Shown piece after piece: positions 43,796-55,489 of a DNA stretch of 64,000 bases. Below the pieces are notes generated by a model. The model searched no databases and was not told the DNA's origin. It saw only the letters and a list, made by a program, of their open reading frames with translations. The stretch's first letter is position 1, and each line of letters begins with the position of its first letter. The translations under genes were made by a program, and so were the position numbers. Source of the DNA: Rutpela maculata (Eukaryota > Arthropoda > Insecta > Coleoptera > Cerambycidae); assembly GCA_936432065.2 (NCBI GenBank), contig OW386290.2, forward strand, positions 133,656,677 to 133,720,676. Direction: 5' to 3'.

Positions 43796-44200
43796 AAACA
43801 CGAGTAAATCAAACTTTTTACCATCCCTCAAGAACTTTAAGCAACTCTAATGAATCTGCTGTGAATCTTTTACAAAATTATTGTAAGTTACTGTGTTCTC
43901 CATGGCACACTTTGTCGATATTAATGTTAATTTAACCATTTTTCTAAATAACATTAAATAACCCAATAACAGTATATTTTAGCTACAGGAAATGCACATA
44001 TAGATTGAAAGGTAATAAAAGAGGGAAGCGAATTGGTTTATAAAATACAGTAGGTTCCACTTGAAATAAGCAATTTAATAGAGGTCAAAATTGTCTGAGC
44101 ACCCTGTATACTTTAGGGCATCTGCGGCTTGAGCCCACATAAGCTCCATTTCATATAGACACATTGGAGAAAAATTGGTTATCAGAATTTACCATGGCGA
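43795..44200. repeat. Left inverted arm D (partner 50560-50990)
   Basis: ~400 bp inverted against 50560-50990, 6.4 kb apart. Both copies contain AAGAGGGAAGCGAAT, the junction CACCCTGTATA, and TTGAGCCCACxTAAGCTCC. The arm is itself composite: an element end is fused to other DNA at the same place in both copies. Confidence 0.75.
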
Positions 44201-44683
44201 AGGTTATTAATTTCCAACTATGGATATGTTTTCGCAACAGATTTCATTAAAATCGAAATATCTCAAAAACTATTGGTTTTTTAGATAGGGAATGATATTG
44301 AAAGTTATCTTAGAATAATGAATAGAATTCGAATCCGACATAAAAAATAAGCAATGCCATTTAAAATAAAGCAGTTGATGTCAACTTCCGGTATAATCGG
44401 AAGTATCACATAGGTGAAGTTATTTTTATTAAATAGAGCATCTCTGAAAACCCCCCTCCCTAAATTTTCAGCTTCAAATTACACTATTCCACAGCCTACA
44501 TGTATTGGAAGTAAAAATAGCAAATTCTTAGTAACTTCGTCATGCTAAATAACAATATTAAAAACAAAAGTTCAAGTTGGCTCTGGTTTTCCCAATACAG
44601 GTAATAAAGTGTAACGCAGGTATAGGGGTCTACAGACGATTCAGCTGCTGGGACCCGACATTGTCGGTACGCTTTGAAGATCA

Positions 44684-46474
44684 TTGGAATTCCAGCGGAC
44701 CAGTTCACTTTTACGAATGAGTTCAAAGCATGCCGACAAGGCTGGCTCCCTACCGCTGGATCGTGTTATAAACCCTAGTTTATGGGCTGTCCTATCACAA
44801 ATAACAAGTAGAATTACATCTAACAACTTTTGTTATATTTGTGGTGAAGTGACTTTTGCGCATCAAAAACGTAATTTTACTCCCAAAATTAAGAAGGCGT
44901 ACCAGTTGTATTTTGGTTGTACAATTGGAGATGAAGACAAAAAATGGGCACCTCCTATATGTTGCAGCAATTGTGCGAACAATCTTTGCAGTTGGCTAAG
45001 TAGAAGAGGACGTTCAATGGCTTTTGCTGTGCCCATGATCTGGCGAGAACCTACAGATCATGTTGCCGATTGTTATTTTTGCGTGATACCTCCTATTAGA
45101 CAGGGTATTAACAAGAAAAAAAGGATGATAATACAATACCAATTTACCATCTGCCATTCGTCGGGTTCTCCATAGTGATGAACTACCTATTCCTAATCCA
45201 CCTCAAGAATACATCCTTGATTCTGACGAAGAATCGGATGATAATGTAGATGACGACTTAGTCCAGCCATCAACATCACAAGATCCCGATTTCTCTGCCG
45301 AAGTGTCCGGTGGTGAACCACACAAAATTAATCAACGCGAATTAAGTGATCTTATAAGAGACCTTGATCTGTCCAAGGCAAAAGTGGAGCTTTTGGCATC
45401 TCGATTATAACAGTGGAATTTACAAGAAAATGTTAAAGTTTCCATGTATCGAAGTCGTCAAAACGATCTTATACCTTTTTTCAAAATGGAAAATGACTTG
45501 GTTGCCTGCAAGGACATTGACTGTTCAATGAGTACTTTACACATTCCCCATGATCCTAGTGACTGGAGACTTTTTATTGACACCTCGAAACTTAGTCTAA
45601 AAGCTGTGTTACTCCACAATGGAAATAAATTGCCATCAATTCCAATGGGCCATGCTGTCCATATGAAGGAAAATTACAGTAACATGAATGTATTGCTACA
45701 AACTATAGAATATAACAAGTATAAGTGGCAGATTTGTGCAGTCTTAAAAGTGATAGCTATCTTACTTGGTATGCAACAAGGGTATACCAAATATTGTTGT
45801 TTTCTTTGTGAGTAGGATAGTCGAGCGCGATTAGAACATTACAAAAGAAAAATTTGGCCGCCAAGACTGGGTTTTGAACCGGGAGAAAAAAATGTTGCTA
45901 ACATTCCATTAATTGATTCACAAAAGGTAATACTGCCACCACTCCACATAAAACTGGGGCTTATGAAAAACTTTGTAAAAGCTATGGACAAAAAAAGACG
46001 TGCTTTCAGTTATTTAAAATAAAAATTTTCCAGACTTAGTAATGCGAAAATTAAAGAGGGAATTTTTGTGGATCCTCAAATCAAGAACCTTTTCAAAGAT
46101 GCTGAATTTGACAACATTCTAGAAGGTAATGAAAAAGCTGCTTGGAATTCCTGGTAGCAACACACTTTCTCGGTAACAAAAGAGCAGAAAACTATAGAGA
46201 CCTTGTTGGGAATCTTCTTTCTTGCTACCAGAAATTAGGATGCAATATGTCATTAAAAGTCCACTTTCTACATTCACACCTAGATTACTTCCCAGAAAAC
46301 TGTGGTGCAGTAAGTGATGAGCATGGAGAGAGATTCCACCAGGATATTCAAAATATGGAAAAAAGATATCAGGGCAAATGGACTTCTGCGATGTTGGCAG
46401 ACTGCTGTTGGACGTGTATAAGAGATGCTCCAGAAGTAACTTATAAGAGACGGGCTAAGAAGAATAATTAATTT
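44684..46474 (+). pseudogene. Relic of a widespread uncharacterised arthropod transposon-like gene
   Basis: Readable blocks: NNFCYICGEVTF, FTPKIKKAYQLYFGC, KKWAPPICCSNCANNL, FAVPMIWREPTDHVADCYFC, later WRLFIDTSKLSLKAVLLHNG, GHAVHMKENY, KVIAILLGMQQGYTKYCCFL, PPLHIKLGLMKNFVKAM and SDEHGERFHQDIQNMEKRYQ. The first half is a Cys-rich (zinc-binding) head; the second half has spaced acidic positions (LFIDTSK; in relatives, as I recall, GDLK where this copy has AVLK; SDEHGE) that could be a DDE-type catalytic set. At least four stops or shifts (45175, 45410, 45814, 46018) make it dead. A TIR-like end GATGCACCCTGTATA lies downstream at 46733-46747. Confidence 0.7.
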
Positions 46475-46479
46475 TCTGA

Positions 46480-47885
46480 TTAATGGGCTTATATTCTATT
46501 TAAATATGTAGTATATAACATGTATTTGAAATATATATCAAAATGGCAAATATTTTTTTGCATGATGTAATTAATTGCATTTTTTATTAAAATTATACCA
46601 TAATATGTGAATTGCTGGGACCAAAACAATGCAAATAAGTGGTTTTGGTTAACGATACAAAATAAAAGTTAAAATTTATAGATGTGTGTTCTTTGTAGTT
46701 TTTCTCAAATGTTTAATAGGCCAGTATCCGTGATGCACCCTGTATAATTTACCCACATACTGAATATCCCCAAACCCGTCATGGGACCTCACCTCCGTAC
46801 TAACTTTTTTTCGTTTACTATTGTTACATATGACATTTCTAAATTTTGCATATTTAGGTGTAGTTTCTTGTATCAAATACAATTAATTTTCACTCTTCAC
46901 AATCTACATCTGATATAATTTGTAATTTTATCTCCTTGAGTGTGAAATATCCAGTGCGAGTTATTCGTTATTCTATCCGTAAACACTCATTTGAATGAAG
47001 AAAAGCATTGATATGGGGGCTTGTATTTTCGAGTTGAATAGCAAGTAGATCCCATGCGTAATTAGGAAAGATTTACTGTGTATGTAGGCTCTACTTAACA
47101 GCACCTGCTACCTTGCTAATAAGTTTCGGCACATAAATTTTGTTTAACATCACCCAATTTAATCATTATATTGCATCCTTTCCGTTGACGAGTTAATATA
47201 TTTACTTAAGGGCAAACGGGATAGGACCAGCAGGAATTCTGGAACATTCCCCAAGGGTTGGATATAATTTTGGCCTCATTAAACGGCAGCAAGAGATTTC
47301 CATAAATTAAAATAATTTGTACCTTAAAATTCTCCGCAATTTAAAAAATTTCAAATACAACAGTTCCTTGGATATCTAGGCCTTATTGCAAATATCAAAT
47401 ATATGCCTGAAATAAAAAAAAATATCTAACGACTGTACATTGTTCAGGGCGAGTCGATGGTGAGGCAAAGTACCAAAGTACCAATAATAAAATGAATTGT
47501 TTTAAATAAAGATACAGGGGATGCAAGGGTTCACATTTTAAAACTAGTTAGAAATGTACGGGGTGATCGAGACAGGCCACTATTAGATTGAGAGCTGGGC
47601 ACGAAATTTCGATATGACTTGGGTCATGAAAATGTTCCATACCAAAACGTCATACACTAAGGGAGGACCCTGATTTGGGAATTTGCTGACTGCGCGAGCG
47701 GGGAGGGGCAGGGGTGAGAGCGAAAGTTGACTTTTTTTTTTAACAAAAATCATCACGGTTACGTTTAAAAATTTATAGAATAAGAAATTGTGAGTTGCGT
47801 AATCGAAATGTGAAGTTGCTGATAGGTTGGTAAGGGATAAGTAGTTTGCTGACAGGTATCAGCTTGCTAAAATTTATGCGGTTAT
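46480..47885. other. No gene recognised
   Basis: AT-rich sequence with an element end at 46747. The stretch from 47540 leads into the duplicated segment that carries the mariner insertion. Confidence 0.4.
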
Positions 47886-47899
47886 GTCAGCAACTTATA

Positions 47900-48803
47900 C
47901 AGTGTGTCCCCGGATGGAGTTGACAAGAGGAAAAACATCTTTATTATTGGATCTGTATTGGATGTCAAAAAATCCAAGAAAAAGTACAATGAAGACGATG
48001 CGGCAACACTTTTGGCAATAAATTCAGTAATAGAAAACCCGAAATTATCTTTGCGGAAACGCTCACAAAGACTGGAAATAAGTAAAAAGTCATTTACAGA
48101 TAATTTATATGGAAAACAAAGTTCGACCGTTTAAGCCAAGGTTCAGACATACACTTGAAAACGGAGATGAAGAGAAGTGATTGGATTTTTGTTTATGGGC
48201 CGGTGAGAATTACCTCGTAGATAGAAGTTTTCACAGAATGTTTTTTTTTTACTGATGAAGCAACATTTTGTACCAATGGCCACGTTTATGTGGGGTGTTT
48301 TAAAACAGAAAGTTTATGCAGATGACCTGCCGCATGATCCAGAAACACTAAAAGCACGAATACAAGACGTGGTGAATGAAGTGAATGTACCCTCAACCAT
48401 TCGTAAGGTCTATGGTGAATTTATTAAAAGGCTGGAGAAATGTGTTGAGGTTGGAGGAGGCTATGTAGAATAAATTGTTTTTCCACAATCGTTGAAGTTA
48501 ATGTTATGTTATGTTAATGTTTGAAAAAAAAAATGTAAAGTCAAAATTTAGACTTCATAATTTGTATTTAGGCTTTATTTTGGATTATAAACAACTTTGT
48601 TTTATAAACATTTTGTCCAAAATAATAAATAAAAGTACTTCTCTCTTGAAGCATTTTGATGTTTTCTTAATTTATTAACAGATTTTTATATGGTAAATTC
48701 ATTTTTTCGACAAGCAGAATTTTTTTATAAAGAATGGCTTTTCGTCGTAAAATTAATAATAGAGTTGTTTTTCCTCTTGTCAACTCCATCCGGGGTCACA
48801 CTG
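47900..48803. mobile_element. Internally deleted IS630/mariner-like transposon
   Basis: TA at 47898-47899 and 48804-48805; termini CAGTGTGTCCCCGGATGGAG.../...CTCCATCCGGGGTCACACTG. TIRs ~35 bp. The interior keeps the N-terminal and C-terminal coding parts of a transposase but lacks the centre. A copy of the empty target lies at 48920-48970. Confidence 0.9.
47901..48476 (+). pseudogene. Deleted transposase of the 47900-48803 element
   Basis: N-terminal part: DAATLLAINSVIENPKLSLR and KRSQRLEISKKSFTDNLYG, the HTH region of IS630-like transposases. Next, past a stop, FFTDEATFCTNGHVYV gives the first catalytic Asp. Then the frame jumps to MWGVLKQKVYADDLPHDPET and LKARIQDVVNEVNVPSTIRK to the stop at 48476, the usual C-terminal helices. 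The segment with the second and third catalytic residues is deleted. It could at most act as a substrate for a related transposase. Confidence 0.8.
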
Positions 48804-49399
48804 TATATTTTGTTGTTAATATGTCAAATAATATGTTTATAAAAATTGCTGACAGCTAAGTGAAGGAGATAGCCCCTAAAGTGGGGTAAATTTGAAGCGG
48901 AGGCAAAAATAAATTACCGCGGTCATGTCAGCAACTTATATATTTTGTTGTTAATATGTCAAAAATATGTAAATGCGGTGAGAACATAAAATTAATCAAT
49001 TTTCAGTAGTACAAAAATTTTTGGAAAAAATATTTTTACGCCCTTTTGCAGTCGCAGCCAAGGTGGTGCCCTCCTTATTTAGATCCGCAAGATCATTTCA
49101 GATAATGCTCGAATTTTTTCAAAACTATGTCGAGTGCACACCCTGACATTTTAGGAATTTCTTTCGAGTGGTAGATTCCTGACTACTTAGGATGTTAGGG
49201 AAGAAATTTTTATAATTTTCGATTTTTTCCTTCATTAGGACATTAAATCTTATAACTTTATCAAATTTCAATTATCTACGCCGTCTTAAGTGGCCATGAT
49301 TTTTGAACATACAAACATACATACATTCAATTTTATATACAGTATAGATAATGCACAAGACCAACTATGATGCTTAATTTATGATTATTGTTATGAAAT

Positions 49400-49760
49400 G
49401 AACGACCCAGAATTTACAAAACCAGTTGTATGGATTGTAATTTCAAGTACGTTGGACAAACAAAACGTCCAATTATAACTAGATTCAAGAAGCATATATC
49501 TAATCTCATAAATGAAAGTGTTGCCCAACATGCCCTTGTTAAAAATCATACAATAGATATTAATAACTTAAGGTTTGTTAGAAATATAAGAAACAGTAGA
49601 CCACTGGATACTTCTAATAGCAAAAAAAATAAGTAAACGTAATATGCCACGAGATGACCCAAATGAATTGTAATTTTGAGTATGTTGGAGAAATGAAACG
49701 TTGAGTGATAATTAGACTTAAAGAGCATACCGCTCATCTCAAACGTAAAATAACTGTATC
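49400..49760 (+). pseudogene. Penelope-like GIY-YIG fragment, two adjacent partial copies
   Basis: First copy: MDCNFKYVGQTKRPIITRFK then KHISNL and VAQHALVKNHTIDINNLRF (49430-49590), a GIY-YIG endonuclease with YVGQT as its core. About 230 bp on, a second partial copy reads MNCNFEYVGEMKR, stop, IIRLKEHTAHL (49668-49740). Neither has an RT. The second is more decayed. Confidence 0.75.
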
Positions 49761-50395
49761 TAACTGTACAGTGCAACAAGCTTGGTTTTAATCCCTCACG
49801 TTTTCTTTCTCTAGACAGGCTTGATCTTTGTAGCATAATAGAACTTTCTTGGCTCACTTTCTATGTTCTTTAGGAATGCTTTCATCGGCGTATTTGCATC
49901 TTATTTGACAGCTGAGTGAAACAGACAATAAATCAGGCCTTTCACGCGTTAACCCATGAACAAACTGGAGCAAATCTTATTTTCTATTTTTTCAGACAGC
50001 TGATAAACTGCGGGTAAATAAATTATAGGCGTCAATATTCTGAAGCGCCTGAAATTCAATGCGTCTAATCAACTTATATTCACCCGGGGCGGGGAAACAA
50101 AAAATTGTGTTTGCATAAGCTCTGGTTTGAATTTCATGGGCCATTTAATTAAGCAAAATAACGCAAAGTGGGTTAACTACGTAACCCCTTATTTAAATTA
50201 GGTCCTGAGGGTTAGATTATAAAAACACGTAAAATATAATATTTTACATTTGAGTTGGTAGGTGAATATTTTATGATATTTAATATATTCTGTTTTTTCA
50301 TTTGGTGTTCCCAAATAAACTCTGCTAATCTGTTAGGATACAGAATGCTCGCTGTCATTCTTATTTTATCTACAATTTTTATACAGAGTGAACGA
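49761..50395. other. No gene recognised
   Basis: AT-rich debris between retroelement fragments. Confidence 0.35.
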
Positions 50396-50575
50396 TTAGG
50401 TACACTGAAGTACACCGGAGATTGCGTTTAATTTAATAGAAGTTTTGCCATCATATTTAACTGTAAATTTTAAAATATTTGAGTCGAAATCAAACCTAAA
50501 TAATTTTCTCAAGACGACGTCGTGGCCTACTTTGTCAAAGGCTTTTGTAATATCAGAGTAAATGACATCGCTATG
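50396..50575 (-). pseudogene. Small LINE RT fragment
   Basis: Minus strand: DVIYSDITKAFDKVGHDVVL, then LRKLFRFDFDSNI and KTSIKLNAISGVLQCT. The F-x-K-A-F-D block and the start of the SGVPQG block (decayed to SGVLQC) are readable. Both sides truncated; it abuts arm D. Confidence 0.75.
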
Positions 50576-50990
50576 GTAAATTTCGATAACCAATTATTCT
50601 CCCACATATCTATGGGAGATGGAGCTTACGTGGGCTCAAGCTAGAAATGCCCCATGATATACAGGGTGCCCAGAAAATGGGGTCAACTTCGATGATTTCG
50701 ACCTCCATTTAATCGCTTATTTCAAATGGAACATACTATGTTTTATACACCTATTCGCTTCCCTCTTTTATTCATAAAAATATGTACATTCTCTATAGCT
50801 AAACTTTACGATTATCTATTTATCTATAGTTATTTAGAAAAATAGTTAAATTAACATCAATGTCGAGAATAGTGTGCCGTGAGAATACAGTAATTTACAA
50901 TAATTTTGTAAAGGAATCACAGTAGGTTCATTAAAGTTGCTTAAAGTTCGTTGGTAAAAAGTTCGATTTATTTCTGTTTTGTACTCTCTC
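50560..50990. repeat. Right inverted arm D
   Basis: Reverse complement of 43795-44200, including the CACCCTGTATA junction (here TATACAGGGTG at 50660-50670). Confidence 0.75.
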
Positions 50991-51224
50991 TGTGGAAAAA
51001 AATTAAATGTGCGGAAAATATATGTATATCAAAAATCGTTTCGACATAGAAAATGATTCTTATACACGTGGAAATAGAAACTGAAAAAAAAGCAATAAAA
51101 AGCGCAGTCTAAGGAATCTCTACTTCCACATACAAAATCCCCATCTAAGTCTTTTCCTATCCACGACCACTCTCCACCATTATTAAATGGGGTGACAGTA
51201 GAGATGGGCCGATCCAACAAAAAA

Positions 51225-51540
51225 TATTGAGGTCTTAGTTTCTAAATCACAATTTTATTTTTTTAATAATGAGGTTGGGGTGCTAATGGGGGTTATATAG
51301 GGAGGTGGCTAATGCCAAATTTTTTTTAAAGTCTTGGCTTCTCGTACATACGTTTAATCTCAATTTTATGGTCTCTTGCTCGCTTTACCTCTTTACCCTC
51401 ATTTACTGTTTAACCAACCCTTCATCAGAATAAGATAAAAAGAAAGGCACAAACAAACAGATTTTTTTTAGCTCAAACTTAAAATCTCGGTGATTCCTGA
51501 CATTCTGAGCCTATTTGAGTACAAAAAATTTCAATTTATT
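51225..51540 (+). repeat. Dispersed repeat family R2, copy 1 (partner 57780-58215)
   Basis: Shares GGTGGCTAATGCCAAA, a C-rich stretch with CCAACCCTTC, and AGCTCAAACTTAAAATCTCG with the copy at 57780. The second copy also has the GACAGACAGACC tail. Confidence 0.7.
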
Positions 51541-52011
51541 ATAATTCGACAATGTGGAATTAAAAAACAAGAGAATATTAATCAAGATTAACTCTATCAG
51601 TTTTCTGTTATCATTATTGATTCCGGACAGAAAAAAAGACAAAAGACACAAGACACAAAAGAAAAAAATGATACCTCACACGACGAAATCGGTGAAATAA
51701 AAAAAAAAATTGTTCATATTACAACATTGCGTCGGATTTTGTCGAGATACGGAGTTCAGCTGTTCTATCATTTTCGTCATATAAAAATATATATTATATA
51801 AAAATATAATCTTGATTTTTTCAAAATTGGCCGCCATTTTGAACCCTAAGAGTTGAAATCGGGGGTGCTGTGGGTCAAATCGTTTATTTAGGTCTAAGAA
51901 ACAACTGTACAAAATATCATGCTTCTCTCCAAAAATGCCAGACATTTCCAAATGTATCGGAGTATCGCTGCCACGTACTGTATGACCAAAATTTTTTAGC
52001 ATTGTATATTA
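51541..52011. other. No gene recognised
   Basis: AT-rich unassigned DNA. Confidence 0.35.
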
Positions 52012-52250
52012 CTAGCTGACCCGGCAAACGTTGTTTTGCCATACAAATTATACATTTTTGTCCAAAAAATAAAAATAAAATTTCTGGATAGGGCCACCCT
52101 TATCACCTAGGGGTATAAAAAATAGCCTACGACCTATTCTCAGACCTACTAAATATACACCAAAAATTTCATAAAAATCGGTCAAGCCGTTTCGGAGGAG
52201 TTCGATAACAAACACTGTGACACGAGATTTTTATATATTAGATTATTATT
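52012..52250 (+). repeat. LINE-type 3' end (RTE/CR1-like)
   Basis: Starts AGCTGACCCGGCAAACGTTG and ends AAAATCGGTCAAGCCGTTTC...TTATATATTAGATTATTATT, the well-known 3' end of an abundant insect LINE. No coding part. Confidence 0.65.
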
Positions 52251-52399
52251 ATTTATTTTACATATACTGTTTATACTAATCAAGATATTTCTGATATGCG
52301 ATATTTGTGATTTTAATCTATGTCGTCCTCCCTTGTACAAATTATCATGGTATTCCGGTAAATGTCTTTTCCCTTATATTTATTTACTTTTACATTTAT

Positions 52400-52975
52400 G
52401 TAGAGATAAACTTTTTAGATCAGTGTTGATTTGTTGCACAGCAGCTTCATAAACCTTAGTATAAAAAGAATAATAAATTTGGGTGTCATCCCCGTACTCA
52501 TGAACCGAACAGGATTTAACAAAATTTACAAATTGTGAACAACGGGGGTCCTAAAATGGAATCCTGCCGAACACCTTTATTGATCGCCCTTGATTTATTT
52601 ATCGGATATTCTTATTAAAATTGCCAGGAGCGGTTTATGATCTATAGTGTCAAAAGCCTTACTAAAATATAGTTGCATTAAAGTAGTACATTTACCTTGA
52701 TCACTGGCCTCAACAATATCATCCATTAAGACTGTAAAACAACTATAACCTGCTCGAAAGCCTGATTAGGTGGTTGGTAGTATGTTTAAAAAGTCTACGT
52801 GTTCCCTAAGCTGAATCTCAATTATTTTTTCTGGTAACTTAGATAATCCTGTGAGAATACTAATAGGTCTCAAATCTGAAAATGTCCTTGGATCAATATT
52901 TTCGGGACAGGAGTCACTAGAACAACTTTCCAAGCAATAGGGAACCGACATTCAATAAACATATGTTCATAAACA
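52400..52975 (-). pseudogene. LINE reverse transcriptase relic
   Basis: Minus strand: FSDLRPISILTGLSKLPEKI, SGFRAGYSCFTVLMDDIVEA, LYFSKAFDTIDHKPLL, GVRQDSILGPPLF (from GVPQGSILGPLLF) and EYGDDTQIYYSF, where the catalytic motif is YGDD rather than YADD. It is spread over several frames, with both ends missing. CR1/Jockey-like. Confidence 0.8.
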
Positions 52976-53313
52976 AGTAAAATTGAAAATTTTTAAAAAC
53001 CCCCGATCAGTGTATCTAATCGTACCAGTTTCATATGACCGAATCAAAATGAAGCCTAAATCATGTTCGGCTACCATAATTGTCTGCACATTTTCAATTT
53101 TACTTCAATCGGACAATTTCTAGGAAAGTTCAACATGGCGAATTCAAGATGGCGACCAAACATCAAATCTAATATGGCCTATAACCTTCTCGAGAAAATA
53201 CTCTTTCAAATAAAAAAAGCTACATCAAAATCTGATCACCCGTTGAAGAGATATGAAGCCACAGACAGACAGACAAACAAACAAACAAACATACAAACAT
53301 ACGCGTCAAACTT
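52976..53313 (+). repeat. Dispersed repeat, copy 2 (partner 226-545)
   Basis: High identity to 226-545 including the ACAGACAGACAAACAAAC tail; here the tail is longer. Confidence 0.8.
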
Positions 53314-53864
53314 ATAACACCCATCTTTGGAGGTTAAAAAACCCTCAGTGGGTGGTAAATTCCTTATACCAGACTAACAGCTGTGAAATAACTTTGCGAG
53401 TAATTTATTCAAATTCCATATAAAATTGCAACGAAATATCGAGCCAAATTTTTAAAAGGGATTAAATCATTCGTGCAATGAAGTTTTCTCCGAATTTCTC
53501 TTGAATTATTTTAGAATTACGGGGAGGGCGCCATCTTGCTGTAAATACATTTCCTGTTCTTAATTCACGCAAGGTTCCTTCAAATATTATCGGACGGATT
53601 GTTCTGGTATAGTAGGTACCGTATATAAATCAGCGATATAAAAAAGCTCGTAAAAAACCGTAAAGGGTACCGACCGCATATCAATTTCAGTTTATTTACA
53701 AAAAAGGCCATAAAGGTGTTCGGCTTTTTATTATCATCACAAAAAATGGTCATACATATTTCATAACAAGAATGTAGGCCAATCCCACTGAATATAATTG
53801 ATTGAAATTTGCTCTGGCGAATTTACGATTGGTTGCAATAAGCTACCTAGTCAACGCAGACTAT
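53314..53864. other. No gene recognised
   Basis: AT-rich unassigned DNA. A hAT-like end CAGGGGCGGACTAAC begins at 53865 and a possible partner ends at 56220 (CTAATTCCGCGCCTG), but no target duplication was found. Confidence 0.35.
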
Positions 53865-53890
53865 CAGGGGCGGACTAACTACTGTTTCTT

Positions 53891-54202
53891 TGTAATGAAG
53901 CATTCTTTAAATTCCTGCTCCAATACTAAGATTCCGGATACACACGAGGAAAATGTGCACACGGCACGCAAATCTACCCAGCTCCCGTCTAGAGGCAAGG
54001 ATTTGCACACGACACTAAACTATACGCAATGTTGTCCTAAGAACCGTAAACGATATGGATATATAACCTGTACCTGTATGTTATGTAACACTGCCTGTTT
54101 GAAGAAGTAAATAAATTATTTATATTTTTATTGAGCTGTCTTATTAACTAATCTGGACCCTGATTAATCCCCAAACCAGCTACCCGACAATAAACCGTTA
54201 CA
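53891..54202 (+). repeat. 5' LTR, internally deleted
   Basis: TGTAATGAAGC...CCGTTACA. Compared with the other two LTRs it lacks the part from after ACTATACGCA to before ATGTTGTCC, which contains the TATA box and (CT)n run. Confidence 0.85.
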
Positions 54203-54645
54203 TAATTTGGCGCCCGAACAGATTTTGAGACTTTAGTTTACTCCAGATAGCCCAAAAAGAGACGTTCACAAATGAAAGAGAGATATAAAGATATTTCAAG
54301 TTAATTCATAGAGAAATGAAAGCATTCCAAATCAAGAGAGAAAACGAAAATGAAAAGGATCCAGACTACTACAATTGTAACCCCAGAAGAGACACGATTC
54401 CGGATAGTACCGAAAGTACGTTAAACGAACCAAATTCCAGACACAAATCCAGATTACTGCATTATAGACGATAGCTGTACCGTCACATATGGAGCAGCAA
54501 TATATTTAAATGTATGTCCAGTCCCGAAAATACGTTAAACGAACCGATGTCCAGCAACAAATCCAGATTACTGCATTATAGACGGAATCCTGTACCGCCA
54601 TATATGGAGCAGTAATAATTTTATAGACCCCGAATTTTCCAACCC

Positions 54646-55083
54646 ATGGAAACTCTGTATCCCGCAACCACAACGAAACCAAATCCAGTAAAACCAGAGT
54701 CATCCAAAATAAGTGAGCCAGACCTGCTGTCACCCCTGCCTCCGACACCCGAAGCCAAAAGTCCGCTCTCAGTCAGAGACGTACCGTCCCCGATGCCGCC
54801 CCCAGTCCGAGACGCAACAGGCAACCCTGATGCCGTCCCCAGTCTGAGACGTACCGCCCCCGATTCCGTCACCATTCCGAGACGTACCGTCCCCGATGCC
54901 ATCCGCAGTCCGAGACGTACCGCCCCCGATGCCGCCACCAGTCCGAGACGCACCGTCCCCGTTGTCATCCCCAGTTCGAGACGTATCATCCCAGATGCCG
55001 TCCCCAGTCCGAGAGGCACCATCCCCGATGCCGTCCACAGTTCGCAGACAGCCCCAGCCCCCGAGGCCACCGACCCCAGGTAG
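54646..55083 (+). CDS. Pro/Arg-rich repeat ORF of the LTR element (doubtful)
   Basis: ATG-started frame of 145 codons. The first ~40 residues (METLYPATTTKPNPVKPESS and on) are outside the repeats; the rest is an 11-residue repeat of the type PRRTVPDAIRS made by the 33-bp minisatellite. It starts ~430 bp after the primer-binding site, where gag would begin, but no gag motif (no CCHC knuckle, no capsid helices) is visible. Frames on both strands are also open here, so translation is uncertain. Confidence 0.25.
   Translation: METLYPATTTKPNPVKPESSKISEPDLLSPLPPTPEAKSPLSVRDVPSPMPPPVRDATGNPDAVPSLRRTAPDSVTIPRRTVPDAIRSPRRTAPDAATSPRRTVPVVIPSSRRIIPDAVPSPRGTIPDAVHSSQTAPAPEATDPR
54776..55045 (+). repeat. 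33-bp minisatellite inside the LTR element
   Basis: Eight units, each starting near GACGTACCGTCCCCGATGCC, mostly exactly 33 bp (one 36). Because 33 is a multiple of three, several frames are open and read as Pro/Arg- or Pro/Val/Asp-rich repeats. A coding role is unproven. Confidence 0.85.
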
Positions 55084-55489
55084 GCCAATTGCCTGCTTCC
55101 AGGTGTTTTTCCAGGACGACGACGCAGCCCTCCCGGTCCCAGCTCCGCAACGGAAGCGACCGTTCAGGCGCCACAACCAAGATGGCCACGCTTCCAGGAT
55201 CCCTGGCACCGCCCCCCCCCCCTGTCCATCATCACCCCCTGCAGTAGACGTCCGGAAGAACCACATTTGTATTTGTATATCTGTTTCTTGTATTTTTTTT
55301 GTGCTCATTTACTTTAACTATTTTACCTGTATGATGGCACTAAGATGTTTTACATACTGTTTATGTTATTTAAAAATTTGTTTTTTCTCTACATATACGT
55401 ATATATACCAGGTATATTGATGTTTTTAAAGTTGTTAAATTCTCTCATTGATGGATTTCTGAATTTTTTTTTGTAAAGGAAGAGGGGAG

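Larger units (their letters stand above)
47870..48975 (+). repeat. Direct duplication flanking the mariner insertion
   Basis: GTCAGCAACTTATA before the element plus TATTTTGTTGTTAATATGTC after it re-occur uninterrupted at 48927-48960. The second copy preserves the pre-insertion site. Confidence 0.8.

Noticed and set aside
54776..55045. Possible CRISPR-like array
   Set aside because: Head-to-tail 33-bp units with no spacers; a minisatellite.
54769..55420. Long overlapping frames on both strands of the LTR element interior
   Set aside because: Produced by the 33-bp repeat unit; no domain. Only the ATG-started + frame at 54646 was kept, with low confidence.
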